Program-made: the position numbers and the translations under genes
Part shown: positions 24,388 through 32,155 of the stretch, piece after piece
Layout of the letters: every line of letters starts with the position of its first letter
Position numbering within the stretch: position 1 is the stretch's first letter
The notes under the pieces: generated by a model
What the model saw: only the letters and a program-made list of their open reading frames with translations
The model's database searches: none
What the model was told of the DNA's origin: nothing
Assembly: GCF_040195635.1 (NCBI RefSeq)
Contig: NZ_JBEFTX010000016.1
Location: forward strand, 62,001 to 126,000
DNA: 64,000 nt
Origin: Thermasporomyces sp040195635
GTDB taxonomy: Bacteria; Actinomycetota; Actinomycetes; Propionibacteriales; Actinopolymorphaceae
Reading direction: 5' to 3'

Positions 24388-25455
24388 ATGGCCCGGACAC
24401 GACGAATCGTGATGGCCGCGCTGGCGACGGTGGTACTCGCCAGCGGTGCGGGTCCCAGTGCACAGCCCACGATCTCCGGCGACGTCCTGACCAGCTTCCC
24501 GGGAGCCGCGGCGTGGCGTGCGGCGCGCCAGGCGGGCCTGCCGATGCCCGCGGCCGTCAGCGCCTCCCCGGCAGCGGTGGCCGACTTCTTCGACTCGCTG
24601 CCACTCACCGAGGGCGGAGCCCTTGCTCGCCGGTTCCCGGCCATCGTCGGAAACCTCGACGGAGCCCCTCCCGGACTCCGGTACGCCGCCAACCAGAAGG
24701 AGGCCGCGAGCCACGGAGTCGACCACCGGATCGATCTTCGCGGCCGGCAGTTCCTGGCCCTCGATCCGCGGGATCGCGGCCTGGCGGTGGAGGTCGTCGG
24801 TGACCTGCGTACCGCCGACCGCGTTGCCGTCATCGTGCCTGGCGCGGGAGCAGACCTGGACCATCTGGACACCCGCGGCGGGGTCGCCGCCAGTGCGCGT
24901 GCGCTGCTGGCCGAGGCGGAACGCCAGGAGCCGGGCACCAACCTCGCGGTGGTCGCGTGGGCGGGTTATCCCACGCCGAACGAGCCGGATCCGTCGGCCA
25001 TGCAGGGAGATCTCGCCCGTGACGGGGCCAGGCGTCTGCATCGTTTCCTTGCCGGGTTGGCGGCCTACACTCCCGCGCAGATCGGGCTCTTCTGCCACAG
25101 CTACGGTTCCGTGGTTTGCGGGATGACCCCGTTGCCGAAGCAGGTCAGCGACATCGTGGTGTACGGAAGTCCCGGCGTACGTCATGCCACCGCGACCGGA
25201 CTCTCCCGGACCGCACGGGTCTGGGCCGCCCTCGCCGACAGTGACCCGATCCGGTGGCTTCCGGCGATGCGGTTCGGCGACTATGGGCACGGTCCCAACC
25301 CGGTCGATCCGGCGTTCGGCGCGCGGGTGATGGCGACATCGGGCGCGCAGGGCCACAGCGGCTACTTCGACATCGGAAGCGAGTCACTTCGCAACTTCGC
25401 CCGGATCGCCCTCGACCGGACCACGGAGGTCAGTCTCACGGCGCCCAACCGATGA
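24388..25455 (+). CDS. Secreted alpha/beta hydrolase (DUF1023)
   Basis: 355 residues from ATG 24388 after GGAGG at 24375-24379. A signal peptide (ARTRRIVMAALATVVLASGA) is followed by a DUF1023 alpha/beta hydrolase: GVDHRIDLRGRQFLALDPRD, RVAVIVPGAGADLDHLDT, NLAVVAWAGYPTPNEPD, then the nucleophile elbow in IGLFCHSYGSVVCG (Ser of H-S-Y-G). The usual Gly before His is Cys. Asp and His of a triad are plausible in ADSDPIRWLPAMR and SGAQGHSGYFD. Substrate unknown. The 249-base upstream gap holds no other supported feature. Confidence 0.85.
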   Translation: MARTRRIVMAALATVVLASGAGPSAQPTISGDVLTSFPGAAAWRAARQAGLPMPAAVSASPAAVADFFDSLPLTEGGALARRFPAIVGNLDGAPPGLRYAANQKEAASHGVDHRIDLRGRQFLALDPRDRGLAVEVVGDLRTADRVAVIVPGAGADLDHLDTRGGVAASARALLAEAERQEPGTNLAVVAWAGYPTPNEPDPSAMQGDLARDGARRLHRFLAGLAAYTPAQIGLFCHSYGSVVCGMTPLPKQVSDIVVYGSPGVRHATATGLSRTARVWAALADSDPIRWLPAMRFGDYGHGPNPVDPAFGARVMATSGAQGHSGYFDIGSESLRNFARIALDRTTEVSLTAPNR

Positions 25456-25683
25456 GCCGCGCTCGGCTGTGCCAATCGCGGAGACGCCAGGAGACCGGCG
25501 TCGGCATCCATGATCATCAACGGGTCGCCGCCCGGCAGACCCCTCGACGTCCATGAGCAATGGTGATCCTGCCCGCCGGCGAGGTTCGCCTGCGCCGGGC
25601 CGTCCGTCGGTGGTGTCGTGGTCAGGGAAGCGTTCAGGGACTTACCGGATGTCCGCGCGGCCGGTCGCGGCGACGATGGGGGC

Positions 25684-26310
25684 ATGAGCCAGCCTCCACC
25701 GTCGCCGAGGCGCGACAATCCACTCGGGCCGACCGCCCAGGCGCTGCGGGTCTCTGACGAGGAACGCGAGCAGGCGGTGCAGATGGTGCAGAACGCCTAT
25801 GCCGAAGGACGGATCGACCACGCCGAACTGGATCATCGCGTGGGGGAGGCGTTGAACGCGCGCGACCGGTCCGACCTGTCCGGCGCGTTGCGCGGGCTTC
25901 CCCCAGCGCCTCAGCGGACGGCTACGCGGAGCGCGGGGGTCCCTGCGCCTGGCCCCGACACTTCCCGGCCCGCTCCGTCGGGGAGCGAACGACTGTGGGC
26001 CCTCGCGGCACACTGGTCCGGCATCTTCACGTTGTTTCTCGTACCCGCGTTGATCGCGATGACCAAGGGCAGAACGTCGGAGTTCGTGCGTACGCAGGCA
26101 TGGGAGGCCACGAACTTCCACCTCACGTTCATCGGCGCCAACATCGCGGTCGGGATGGCGACCGCGTTCACCTTCGGGCTTGCCGGCCTGCTCTTCGTCC
26201 CGCTCGCGATGGTGTGGCTCGTCCTCACGGGCATGGGTGGGTTGTCCGCCGCCGTGGGCAACCGCTGGCGCTACCCGTGGAATGTCCGCGTCCTCGGCTC
26301 AGGACACTAG
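25684..26310 (+). CDS. DUF1707-DUF4870 membrane protein
   Basis: 208 residues from ATG 25684, preceded by GATGGGGG. Residues 20-72 form a DUF1707 domain (LRVSDEEREQAVQMVQNAY, AEGRIDHAELDHRVGEALNA). Residues about 105-205 form a DUF4870/Tic20-like membrane domain with LWALAAHWSGIFTLFLVP, VRTQAWEATNFHL and GNRWRYPW. DUF1707 is a small helical module seen in actinobacterial regulators and surface proteins; function not known. The stop codon TAG lies in the left arm of a terminator hairpin. Confidence 0.85.
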   Translation: MSQPPPSPRRDNPLGPTAQALRVSDEEREQAVQMVQNAYAEGRIDHAELDHRVGEALNARDRSDLSGALRGLPPAPQRTATRSAGVPAPGPDTSRPAPSGSERLWALAAHWSGIFTLFLVPALIAMTKGRTSEFVRTQAWEATNFHLTFIGANIAVGMATAFTFGLAGLLFVPLAMVWLVLTGMGGLSAAVGNRWRYPWNVRVLGSGH

Positions 26311-26348
26311 ACGGTACGCAGAGGCCTCAGCCTCTGCATACCGTCTAG
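26307..26348. terminator. Bidirectional terminator carrying both convergent stop codons
   Basis: A 19-bp stem (26307-26325 with 26330-26348, one mismatch, four-base loop CTCA); the arms begin and end with CTAG. The rightward DUF1707 gene stops with the TAG at 26308-26310. The leftward VOC gene stops with the TAG complementary to 26345-26347. One hairpin therefore serves both genes. Confidence 0.9.
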
Positions 26349-26818
26349 CTTGTCGAGGACTCGCTCTCGCGTCGGCCGGCGTACTGCTCCTCGAACCGCT
26401 GGGCATCCGCGCGCAGATCCTCGGACCACCGATCGGCGGGCAGGGGTGAGTTGAGCTCGACGACGTTGCCGTCGGGATCGCGCAGGTGCAGGGTGCGAAT
26501 GCCCCAGCCTGGTTGATCCTTCGGGCCTGCGATGACCGCCACACCCATGGCGCGCATGGCCTGTGCGGTCCGGTCTACGTCGTCGACGCGGAACACCAGT
26601 GCTACCCGGTCGCGATCACCGCCACCGAGCGATCCGCTGACCTCGACCTGGGCCGAACGGCTGAACAACGCGAGGTCGCTACTGCCCTCACCGGCCTTGA
26701 AGTCGGCGTAGCCCGAACCTTCCTCGCCCCAGAATGGCCGAAGACCGAGGACGTCGCGGTACCACCGAAAGCAGGCGTCGAACTCATCGACAAGTAAGCG
26801 GAGGTGGGTCATGCGCAT
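26345..26818 (-). CDS. VOC-family (glyoxalase/bleomycin-resistance fold) protein
   Basis: 157 residues from ATG 26818; ATG 26812 is also possible and no strong ribosome site separates them. The paired beta-alpha-beta-beta-beta modules read LRLLVDEFDACFRWYRDVLG, YADFKAGEGSSDLALF, VALVFRVDDVDRTAQAM and GIRTLHLRDPDGNVVELNSP. His (THLRL), Glu (VELNSP) and a few acidic residues could bind a metal. Functions in the family range widely (dioxygenase, isomerase, drug binding), so none is assigned. Ends in the shared terminator. Confidence 0.8.
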   Translation of the reverse strand: MRMTHLRLLVDEFDACFRWYRDVLGLRPFWGEEGSGYADFKAGEGSSDLALFSRSAQVEVSGSLGGGDRDRVALVFRVDDVDRTAQAMRAMGVAVIAGPKDQPGWGIRTLHLRDPDGNVVELNSPLPADRWSEDLRADAQRFEEQYAGRRESESSTS

Positions 26819-26897
26819 CGGTGGGACCGTCCTTCCGTGGACCGCCGGCAGGATCACGAGCGCCAAACACGGTGCAGACCGTACGCCTGCCCACCGA

Positions 26898-26949
26898 CAG
26901 CCCAGGCCGTGCCGGACCACGGGCAGCCCAGGCCGTGCCGGACCACGGG
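26898..26949. repeat. Two perfect 26-bp tandem repeats
   Basis: A 26-bp unit starting CAGCCCAGGCCGTGCCGGAC occurs at 26898-26923 and again at 26924-26949, 26 bases before the MFS gene. It lies in the divergent gap between the VOC gene and the transporter. It may be slippage-derived; any regulatory role is unknown. Confidence 0.85.
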
Positions 26950-26975
26950 CAGCGCAAGGTTAGGGTCGCCAGGTG

Positions 26976-28220
26976 ATGCGCGCGACCTCGCCGTCACGTG
27001 AGGTACGACGTGCACGCCTCGCGGTGACCGTGACCTTCCTCGTCCACGCGGCGACCTTCGCGACGTGGGCTCCCCGCATCCCGTCCATCAAGCAGGGGCT
27101 CGGGCTCGACCACGACGATCTGGGCATCGCGCTCGGTGGGCTCGCGGTGGGCCTGCTCATCGGCACGCGTCTCACCGGCCGGATGGAGAAACGTGGCCGG
27201 ACGGGTCTGGCGATCCGGATCCTCGTGCCCGCGCAGTCGGCCGCACTGATCGCACCGGCGTACGCCATCGACCTCCTCACCCTGACCGTCGCCCTCGCGT
27301 TCCTGGGGCTGCTCGGCGGCATGCTCGACGTCGCCATGAACGCCCACGCCGTTGCGGTCGAACGCCTCTACCGCCGGCCGATCATGTCCGGGTTCCACGG
27401 TGCGTGGAGCATCGGATCGATGGTCGGCTCGGCGATCGCCGCGCTCGTGGCCCGCGAGGGCGTCGACGTACGCCTCCACTTCATCGTGGCGGGGGTGCTG
27501 GTCGCGGTGGTCAGCGCGCCGTTCCTGACCGGTCTGCTCAAGCCTGATCGCGAGGCCGCCATCACCGGACATGACGTCGCCACCTCGCAGGCGGCCCGGC
27601 CGCCGGCCGCGCTGATCGTCGTGATGATGATGGCGGTGATGGGGTTCGGATCGTTCCTCGGCGAGGGCGCGATCGCCGACTGGAGTGCGGTCTACCTGAA
27701 CGAGAACCTCGGCACGTCGGTGGCATTCGCGGCGCTGGGCCTGTCGGTCTTCTCCGGGGCGATGGCGGCGTCGCGGCTGGTGGCGGACCGGATCGGCACC
27801 CGGTTCGGTCCCGTCGTCGTGGCCCGGGCCGGGGCGGCGATCAGCGCCGTGGGCTATGTGGTCTTCCTGCTGTCGCCGTCGCCCGTCCTTGCTCTCATCG
27901 GCTTCTCGCTCGCGGGATTCGGTCTCGGACCGGCGGTGCCGGTGGTGTTCAGCGCTGCGGGCAACACGCGGACCAGACGGCGGTCGTCGGTCCTGGGGCC
28001 GGTCGTCTCCGCGGGATACGTCGGAGCGGTCGTCGGTCCGGTGGTGATCGGGGTGGTCGCGCAACACGTGGGGCTGGCATGGGCGCTGGCGATTCCGCTG
28101 GGATTCGTCGTACTGATCATCGTCGCGGCGGGTCTGCTCCGCGGGGCGGCCGGGGGTGCGGGGACGGAGTCCGCGGACGTCGCGATTCACGCCCACGGCC
28201 CGGCGACGACCGACGGCTGA
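26976..28220 (+). CDS. MFS transporter
   Basis: 414 residues from ATG 26976 (GTG 26973 also possible). No clear ribosome site, so translation may be leaderless. Twelve hydrophobic segments. The N-terminal region FATWAPRIPSIKQGLGLDHD is typical of the sugar/drug MFS group resembling FucP-like or YbjJ-type proteins, with GTRLTGRMEKRGRTG as the loop 2-3 motif. The substrate is not deducible. Stands alone, between a VOC gene and an intergenic palindrome. Confidence 0.85.
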   Translation: MRATSPSREVRRARLAVTVTFLVHAATFATWAPRIPSIKQGLGLDHDDLGIALGGLAVGLLIGTRLTGRMEKRGRTGLAIRILVPAQSAALIAPAYAIDLLTLTVALAFLGLLGGMLDVAMNAHAVAVERLYRRPIMSGFHGAWSIGSMVGSAIAALVAREGVDVRLHFIVAGVLVAVVSAPFLTGLLKPDREAAITGHDVATSQAARPPAALIVVMMMAVMGFGSFLGEGAIADWSAVYLNENLGTSVAFAALGLSVFSGAMAASRLVADRIGTRFGPVVVARAGAAISAVGYVVFLLSPSPVLALIGFSLAGFGLGPAVPVVFSAAGNTRTRRRSSVLGPVVSAGYVGAVVGPVVIGVVAQHVGLAWALAIPLGFVVLIIVAAGLLRGAAGGAGTESADVAIHAHGPATTDG

Positions 28221-28269
28221 GAATCTGTGTGGCGTCGTCACGGCCGCGATGGAGACATGGTTCGGTCGG

Positions 28270-28350
28270 CCTCGGTCATGATCATGCACGAGAAACCGGT
28301 GGCTGGGGGAGTCGAAACCACCGGTTTCCCGCGCATGATCATGACCGAGG
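28270..28350. repeat. ATGATCATG-type palindrome, best copy
   Basis: Arms of 33 bp (28270-28302 and 28318-28350) match with only two differences around a 15-base loop. The arm starts CCTCGGTCATGATCATG and ends GAAACCGGTGG. It lies between the MFS stop and the convergent end of the PheRS-like gene, so it could terminate both transcripts. Related sequences occur at 11679-11746, 32018-32048 and 56365-56526. Confidence 0.9.
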
Positions 28351-28396
28351 CCACCCCCGGGTCCCCCGCTGGCTCACCTCCGGGTCACCCGCTGGC

Positions 28397-29533
28397 TCAC
28401 CTCCGGGCCGCCCACTGGGTGGCCGTGCCTTCGTGGAGGGCGGCGTAGACGCGGTCGCGGAGTTCGTTCGCCTCGGCGTCGGTGAGGGTCCGGTCCAGCG
28501 GACGCAGGACCAGCCGGATCAACAGGTTTCGCTGGCCGGGCCCGATTCCGAGGCGTTCCCGCGCCGCCGCCGGCAGGTCGTCGTACCACGTCGCGCTCAG
28601 CACCTCGACGGTCTCCGCGGCGTCGGCGTCGCCACCGAGGGCGTCGCGCACGCGGTCGCCGAGCACCTCCTCGTCGACGTCGGGACCGACCACGATCGAC
28701 AGGTCCCGGCGTACCGGCGGCATGTGCGAGACGGGACGGTACGGCGCGAGGTCGAGCATCTGCGCGGCGACCCGGGGATCGGTCGACCGCAGCAGCCGGA
28801 TGTCGGGAATCCCCTTGCTCAGCATGAGCAACCGGTCGAGCCCGAGGCCCATCGCGAGGCCCGACCACGGCGGTATGTCGAGGCCGGAACGACGCAGCAC
28901 GGCAGGTCCCGCCAGCCCGCACTCGCCGATCTCGATCCACTGGTCGTGCCAGCGCACGTCGATCTGCCGCCCGCCTTCGGTGTACGGATGGACCTTCGGA
29001 ATCGTCTGCCATATCGCTCCAGGCAAGGCGGCATCGACAACGAGCCCGATCATCTCCTCCAGGTCCGCGTCCTCACACCCGGGACCCTGGCGCAGCCGCC
29101 ACAGGTCCAGCTGCTGCGGGGTTCCCGTGTGTTGCCAGTCGACCGCGTCACGCCGGTAGCAGACGCCGGGGGTCGCGATCAGCAGGTCGCGAGGTGGGGT
29201 GGGTTCGGCCGCCAGCGCGCGAAGGGCACCGGGAATGGCGGCCGTGGAATGGCTCCGCAGGACGTGGCCGGCGTCCACGTACCGCGTGTACCGCTCCTCC
29301 CGCGTCACCGCGTCAGGGGCGTAGCCGAGGTTGTCGTAGTTGTCCGCCATGGTGACGACCGGACTCGTGCGTACGACGCGAAGATCGCCACGCCACGCCC
29401 CGGTGAGGGACGTGACGAGGCTGTCAACGATGGCTTGCATGGCATGGGGGCCGTGCGCCGGGTCGGCGAGGTCGCGGAGGTCGAGACAGCGCCGCAGCTC
29501 GGCGGCGGACAGGTGGGCAGGTGAGATCGGCAC
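28397..29533 (-). CDS. Single-chain phenylalanyl-tRNA synthetase-like protein
   Basis: 378 residues from GTG 29533, six bases after AAGGAG (complement of 29540-29545). Residues 1-255 form a class II synthetase core like PheS: RSHSTAAIP, PGVCYRRDAVDWQH (motif 2 region), VHPYTEGGRQIDVRW, WIEIGECGLAGPAVL and GLAMGLGLDRLLML (motif 3). Residues about 270-378 form an FDX-ACB anticodon-binding domain as found at the end of PheT: PVRRDLSIVV, ending LTDAEANELRDRVYAAL. This order in one short chain is that of mitochondrial PheRS, not the bacterial alpha2beta2 enzyme. Where PheS has FHQ-x-EG, this protein has PQQLDLW, so substrate use may differ. No partner gene nearby. Confidence 0.8.
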   Translation of the reverse strand: MPISPAHLSAAELRRCLDLRDLADPAHGPHAMQAIVDSLVTSLTGAWRGDLRVVRTSPVVTMADNYDNLGYAPDAVTREERYTRYVDAGHVLRSHSTAAIPGALRALAAEPTPPRDLLIATPGVCYRRDAVDWQHTGTPQQLDLWRLRQGPGCEDADLEEMIGLVVDAALPGAIWQTIPKVHPYTEGGRQIDVRWHDQWIEIGECGLAGPAVLRRSGLDIPPWSGLAMGLGLDRLLMLSKGIPDIRLLRSTDPRVAAQMLDLAPYRPVSHMPPVRRDLSIVVGPDVDEEVLGDRVRDALGGDADAAETVEVLSATWYDDLPAAARERLGIGPGQRNLLIRLVLRPLDRTLTDAEANELRDRVYAALHEGTATQWAARR

Positions 29534-30023
29534 GGGAATCTCCTTGTGAGGAAGGTGGTCGGCGCACGCGTCGGCGCAGCGTCGGCGCTGGATACGGAGG
29601 TGTCGCACACCCCGGTCGGCCGTGGAGATTCCGGTGAGAGAGGACGACGGGCCGCTCGCGAGAAACAGTCTGATCGCGTCCCGGTCCGATCGAGGCCGCG
29701 CGGACCACGGCGGCCAGATGGAGGGTCAGACCAGGAGATCGTCAGATCGCAGAGCGCACCAGGCGGCTCACCCCGACGGCACCACTGTGCCGGCCGGGGC
29801 GAAGAAATCGCCTGCTTCCTACGTCCACCCGTCCAGTGTAGGGGAGAACGGAAACGACGGCCCCTCCTCCTCAGGGTGGAGAGCCGGCCGGGACAAACTC
29901 GGCCTGCCGATCCAGATCCCGGCCCATCGGTACGCATACGGTGAAGGACCCGGGGAAGGCAGGCCGGTCAGAACCGGTACCCGAAACCACAAGGCGGCTG
30001 GAGCCGCAACCGGAGGAGACACT
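29534..30023. other. 490-base divergent intergenic region
   Basis: Separates the leftward PheRS-like gene from the rightward ABC ATPase. It contains the ribosome sites of both (AAGGAG complement at 29540-29545, GGAGGA at 30012-30017). I looked for a T-box leader on the synthetase side and did not find the conserved T-box sequence. No supported gene, tRNA or clear promoter pair; frames across it have no ribosome site. Confidence 0.5.
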
Positions 30024-31127
30024 GTGGCACGGATCGAGGCGACCAACCTCACCAAGCGGTACGGCTCCAAGCTCGCCGTCGACGGACTTTCCTTCACCGT
30101 CGAGCCCGGTGTCGTCACCGGCTTCCTCGGCCCCAACGGCGCGGGCAAGTCGACGACGATGCGGCTCATGCTCGGCCTCGACCACGGGCCGGGTGAGACG
30201 ACGTTCGACGGCAAGTACTACGGCGACCTGCACCATCCGATGCGTCACGTCGGGGCGGTCCTCGAGGCGAAGGCGTTCCACCCGACCCGTACCGCGCGTA
30301 ACCATCTCAGGATGCTCGCGGCGGCCAACGGGATCCCGCGTCAGCGGGTCGACGAGGTGCTGGAGTACGTCGGACTCACCGACGTGGCACGCAAGCGACC
30401 CAAGACGTTCTCCCTCGGCATGGGGCAACGACTGGGCCTCGCCTGCGCGCTGCTGGGCGACCCGCACACGCTGATCCTCGACGAGCCCGCCAACGGCCTC
30501 GACCCGCAGGGGATCACCTGGCTGCGCACCTTCCTCAAGTCCTACGCCTCCGGCGGGAAGACGGTGTTCGTCTCCAGCCACCTGCTCGCCGAGATGGCGT
30601 TGATGGCCGACCGGCTCGTCGTGATCGGGCTCGGCCGGTTGATCGCCGAGGGCAGCGTGGACAGCTTCGTCCACTCGGTGTCGAGCAGGTCGGTTCTCGT
30701 GCGTACGCCTCAGCCGGAGCAACTGCTCGACGCGCTCAGGAACGTGGCCGCCACAGTGGACCCGCAGCCCGACGGCGCCTACGTGATCAGCGGACCTGAC
30801 CAGGCCAAGGTGGGCGAACTGGCGTTCTCGGCAGGCGTCGTCCTGCACGAGCTGACGACGAAGACCGCCACGCTGGAGGAGGCGTTCCTCTCCGCGACCG
30901 GGGGAGCACAGGAGTACGTTGCCCAGCTCGGCGGACCGCCAGGAGGAGGCCCGCCAGGGGGAGGCCTGCCAGGGGGAGGCGTGCCAGGGGGAGGCCTGCC
31001 AGGGGGAGGCGTACCAGGGGCCAGCTTGCCAGGGACCGGTGTTCCGCCGGCCGGCCCGCCGACCGCCCCAGCGGCTGCGCCCGGACGCCACGCCGACGCC
31101 GAGACCACCAGGGGAGACGGCCGATGA
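30024..31127 (+). CDS. ABC exporter ATPase with Gly/Pro-rich tail
   Basis: 367 residues from GTG 30024 after GGAGGA at 30012-30017. One ABC domain of the drug/antibiotic exporter (DrrA/CcmA) group: FLGPNGAGKSTTMRLMLGLD, FSLGMGQRLGLACALLGDP, LILDEPANGLDPQGITWLR and the switch His in VSSHLLAEM. A DUF4162-like C-terminal region follows to about residue 300. The last 60 residues are a run of GGGLPGGGVPGG-like repeats and a Pro/Ala tail, encoded by 15-bp tandem repeats at about 30936-31020. The tail is absent from most relatives. The next gene overlaps by four bases and encodes the membrane partner. Confidence 0.9.
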   Translation: MARIEATNLTKRYGSKLAVDGLSFTVEPGVVTGFLGPNGAGKSTTMRLMLGLDHGPGETTFDGKYYGDLHHPMRHVGAVLEAKAFHPTRTARNHLRMLAAANGIPRQRVDEVLEYVGLTDVARKRPKTFSLGMGQRLGLACALLGDPHTLILDEPANGLDPQGITWLRTFLKSYASGGKTVFVSSHLLAEMALMADRLVVIGLGRLIAEGSVDSFVHSVSSRSVLVRTPQPEQLLDALRNVAATVDPQPDGAYVISGPDQAKVGELAFSAGVVLHELTTKTATLEEAFLSATGGAQEYVAQLGGPPGGGPPGGGLPGGGVPGGGLPGGGVPGASLPGTGVPPAGPPTAPAAAPGRHADAETTRGDGR

Positions 31128-31921
31128 TCGACGCACTGCGATTCGAGTGGGTACGCATGCGTACCCTCCGTTCGACGTACTGGCTCACCGGCCTGGCCCT
31201 GCTGCTGAGCGCGGCGGTCGCGGGCATCATCGCCTGGGTCATGCGCGACGACCCGATCGACGCCGGTCAGGCCGGCGTGATTCTCACCGGCGGCACGGCG
31301 TTCAGCCCACTGCCGTTCACGGCTGTCTTCATGGGGATCATCGGGGTGTTCGCCTTCGGCCACGAGTATCGCCACGGCACGATCCTGTCGACGCTGACGG
31401 CCGCGCCGCGCCGCAGCGCGCTGGTGGTCGCGAAGTGTGTCGTCCTCGCGGTGTGGTCCTTCGTGGCCGCCGTCGTCAGCGTCGGCCTCAACTGGACGGT
31501 CGCCCGCGCGCTGGCGGGCCAGTCGCTGCCCGTCACCGACGACCCCGTGGGTCCGGCACTGCTCGGATATCTCGGCTACGTCGTGTTGTGGGCGCTGCTG
31601 GGTCTCGGCCTGGGGTCGCTGCTGCGCAACCTCCCGGCCGCGATCGTGATCCTGCTCGTCGTCCCCCTCGTCGTGGAGCCGCTGATCAGCGCGCTCGCTC
31701 TCCTGCCGGCGCTCGAGTCGATCCGCGACTTCGTCTACTACCTGCCGTTCACGGCCGGCAACGCGATGTCGCAGTCGGTGGATCCGTCGGCGTTCGGCGG
31801 GGGCGCGGAGTCGCCGTTCGGGGACGCGCCGGGACGGGCGACCAGCGCGGTGACGTTCACCGCGTGGGTGGCGGTCATCCTGGCGCCGGCCATTGCCCTC
31901 TTCCACCGCCGCGACGCCTGA
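31124..31921 (+). CDS. ABC-2 type exporter permease
   Basis: 265 residues from ATG 31124, overlapping the ATPase stop. Six hydrophobic segments with the ABC-2 pattern: MIDALRFEWVRMRTLRSTYW at the N-terminus, AFGHEYRHGTILSTLTAAPR before the second helix pair, and a long loop before the final helix. It works with the preceding ATPase in exporting an unknown compound or in resistance. Confidence 0.88.
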   Translation: MIDALRFEWVRMRTLRSTYWLTGLALLLSAAVAGIIAWVMRDDPIDAGQAGVILTGGTAFSPLPFTAVFMGIIGVFAFGHEYRHGTILSTLTAAPRRSALVVAKCVVLAVWSFVAAVVSVGLNWTVARALAGQSLPVTDDPVGPALLGYLGYVVLWALLGLGLGSLLRNLPAAIVILLVVPLVVEPLISALALLPALESIRDFVYYLPFTAGNAMSQSVDPSAFGGGAESPFGDAPGRATSAVTFTAWVAVILAPAIALFHRRDA

Positions 31922-32017
31922 CTCCCGCGCGCCCGACAGCTCCGGGGATGCCGCCCCCGCGGGGGAACCATGCACGCCATTTCTTGGGCGGTGCACGCCG
32001 AACTTGCCGTGCATCGT

Positions 32018-32048
32018 GGGGAATGATCACGCAAACGTGATCATCCCC
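32018..32048. repeat. Hairpin with ATGATCACG core
   Basis: GGGGAATGATCACG pairs with CGTGATCATCCCC (9 bp, one bulged A, then 4 bp) around the loop CAAA. It lies 97 bases after the exporter operon, and no T tract follows. It shares the ATGATCA core with the other palindromes of this window and may end the exporter transcript. Nearby, TGCACGCC occurs twice at 31973-31999. Confidence 0.7.
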
Positions 32049-32155
32049 GTCGCGGCGGCGGGCGGGGGTGACTGGGCTGGAAGGGCGGGCAGTGAGACGA
32101 TCGGAGCCTCAGCAGACCATCACCTGCGGATCAGCGTTCGTCAGAGAGGACGGCC

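Noticed and set aside
29534..30023. T-box riboswitch in front of the PheRS-like gene
   Set aside because: No conserved T-box sequence or specifier-loop structure is visible on the minus strand; only a normal ribosome site is found.
30779..32014. A leftward frame rich in Pro and Arg opposite the ABC exporter
   Set aside because: It is antisense to the Gly/Pro repeat tail and the permease; its composition merely mirrors the 15-bp repeats.
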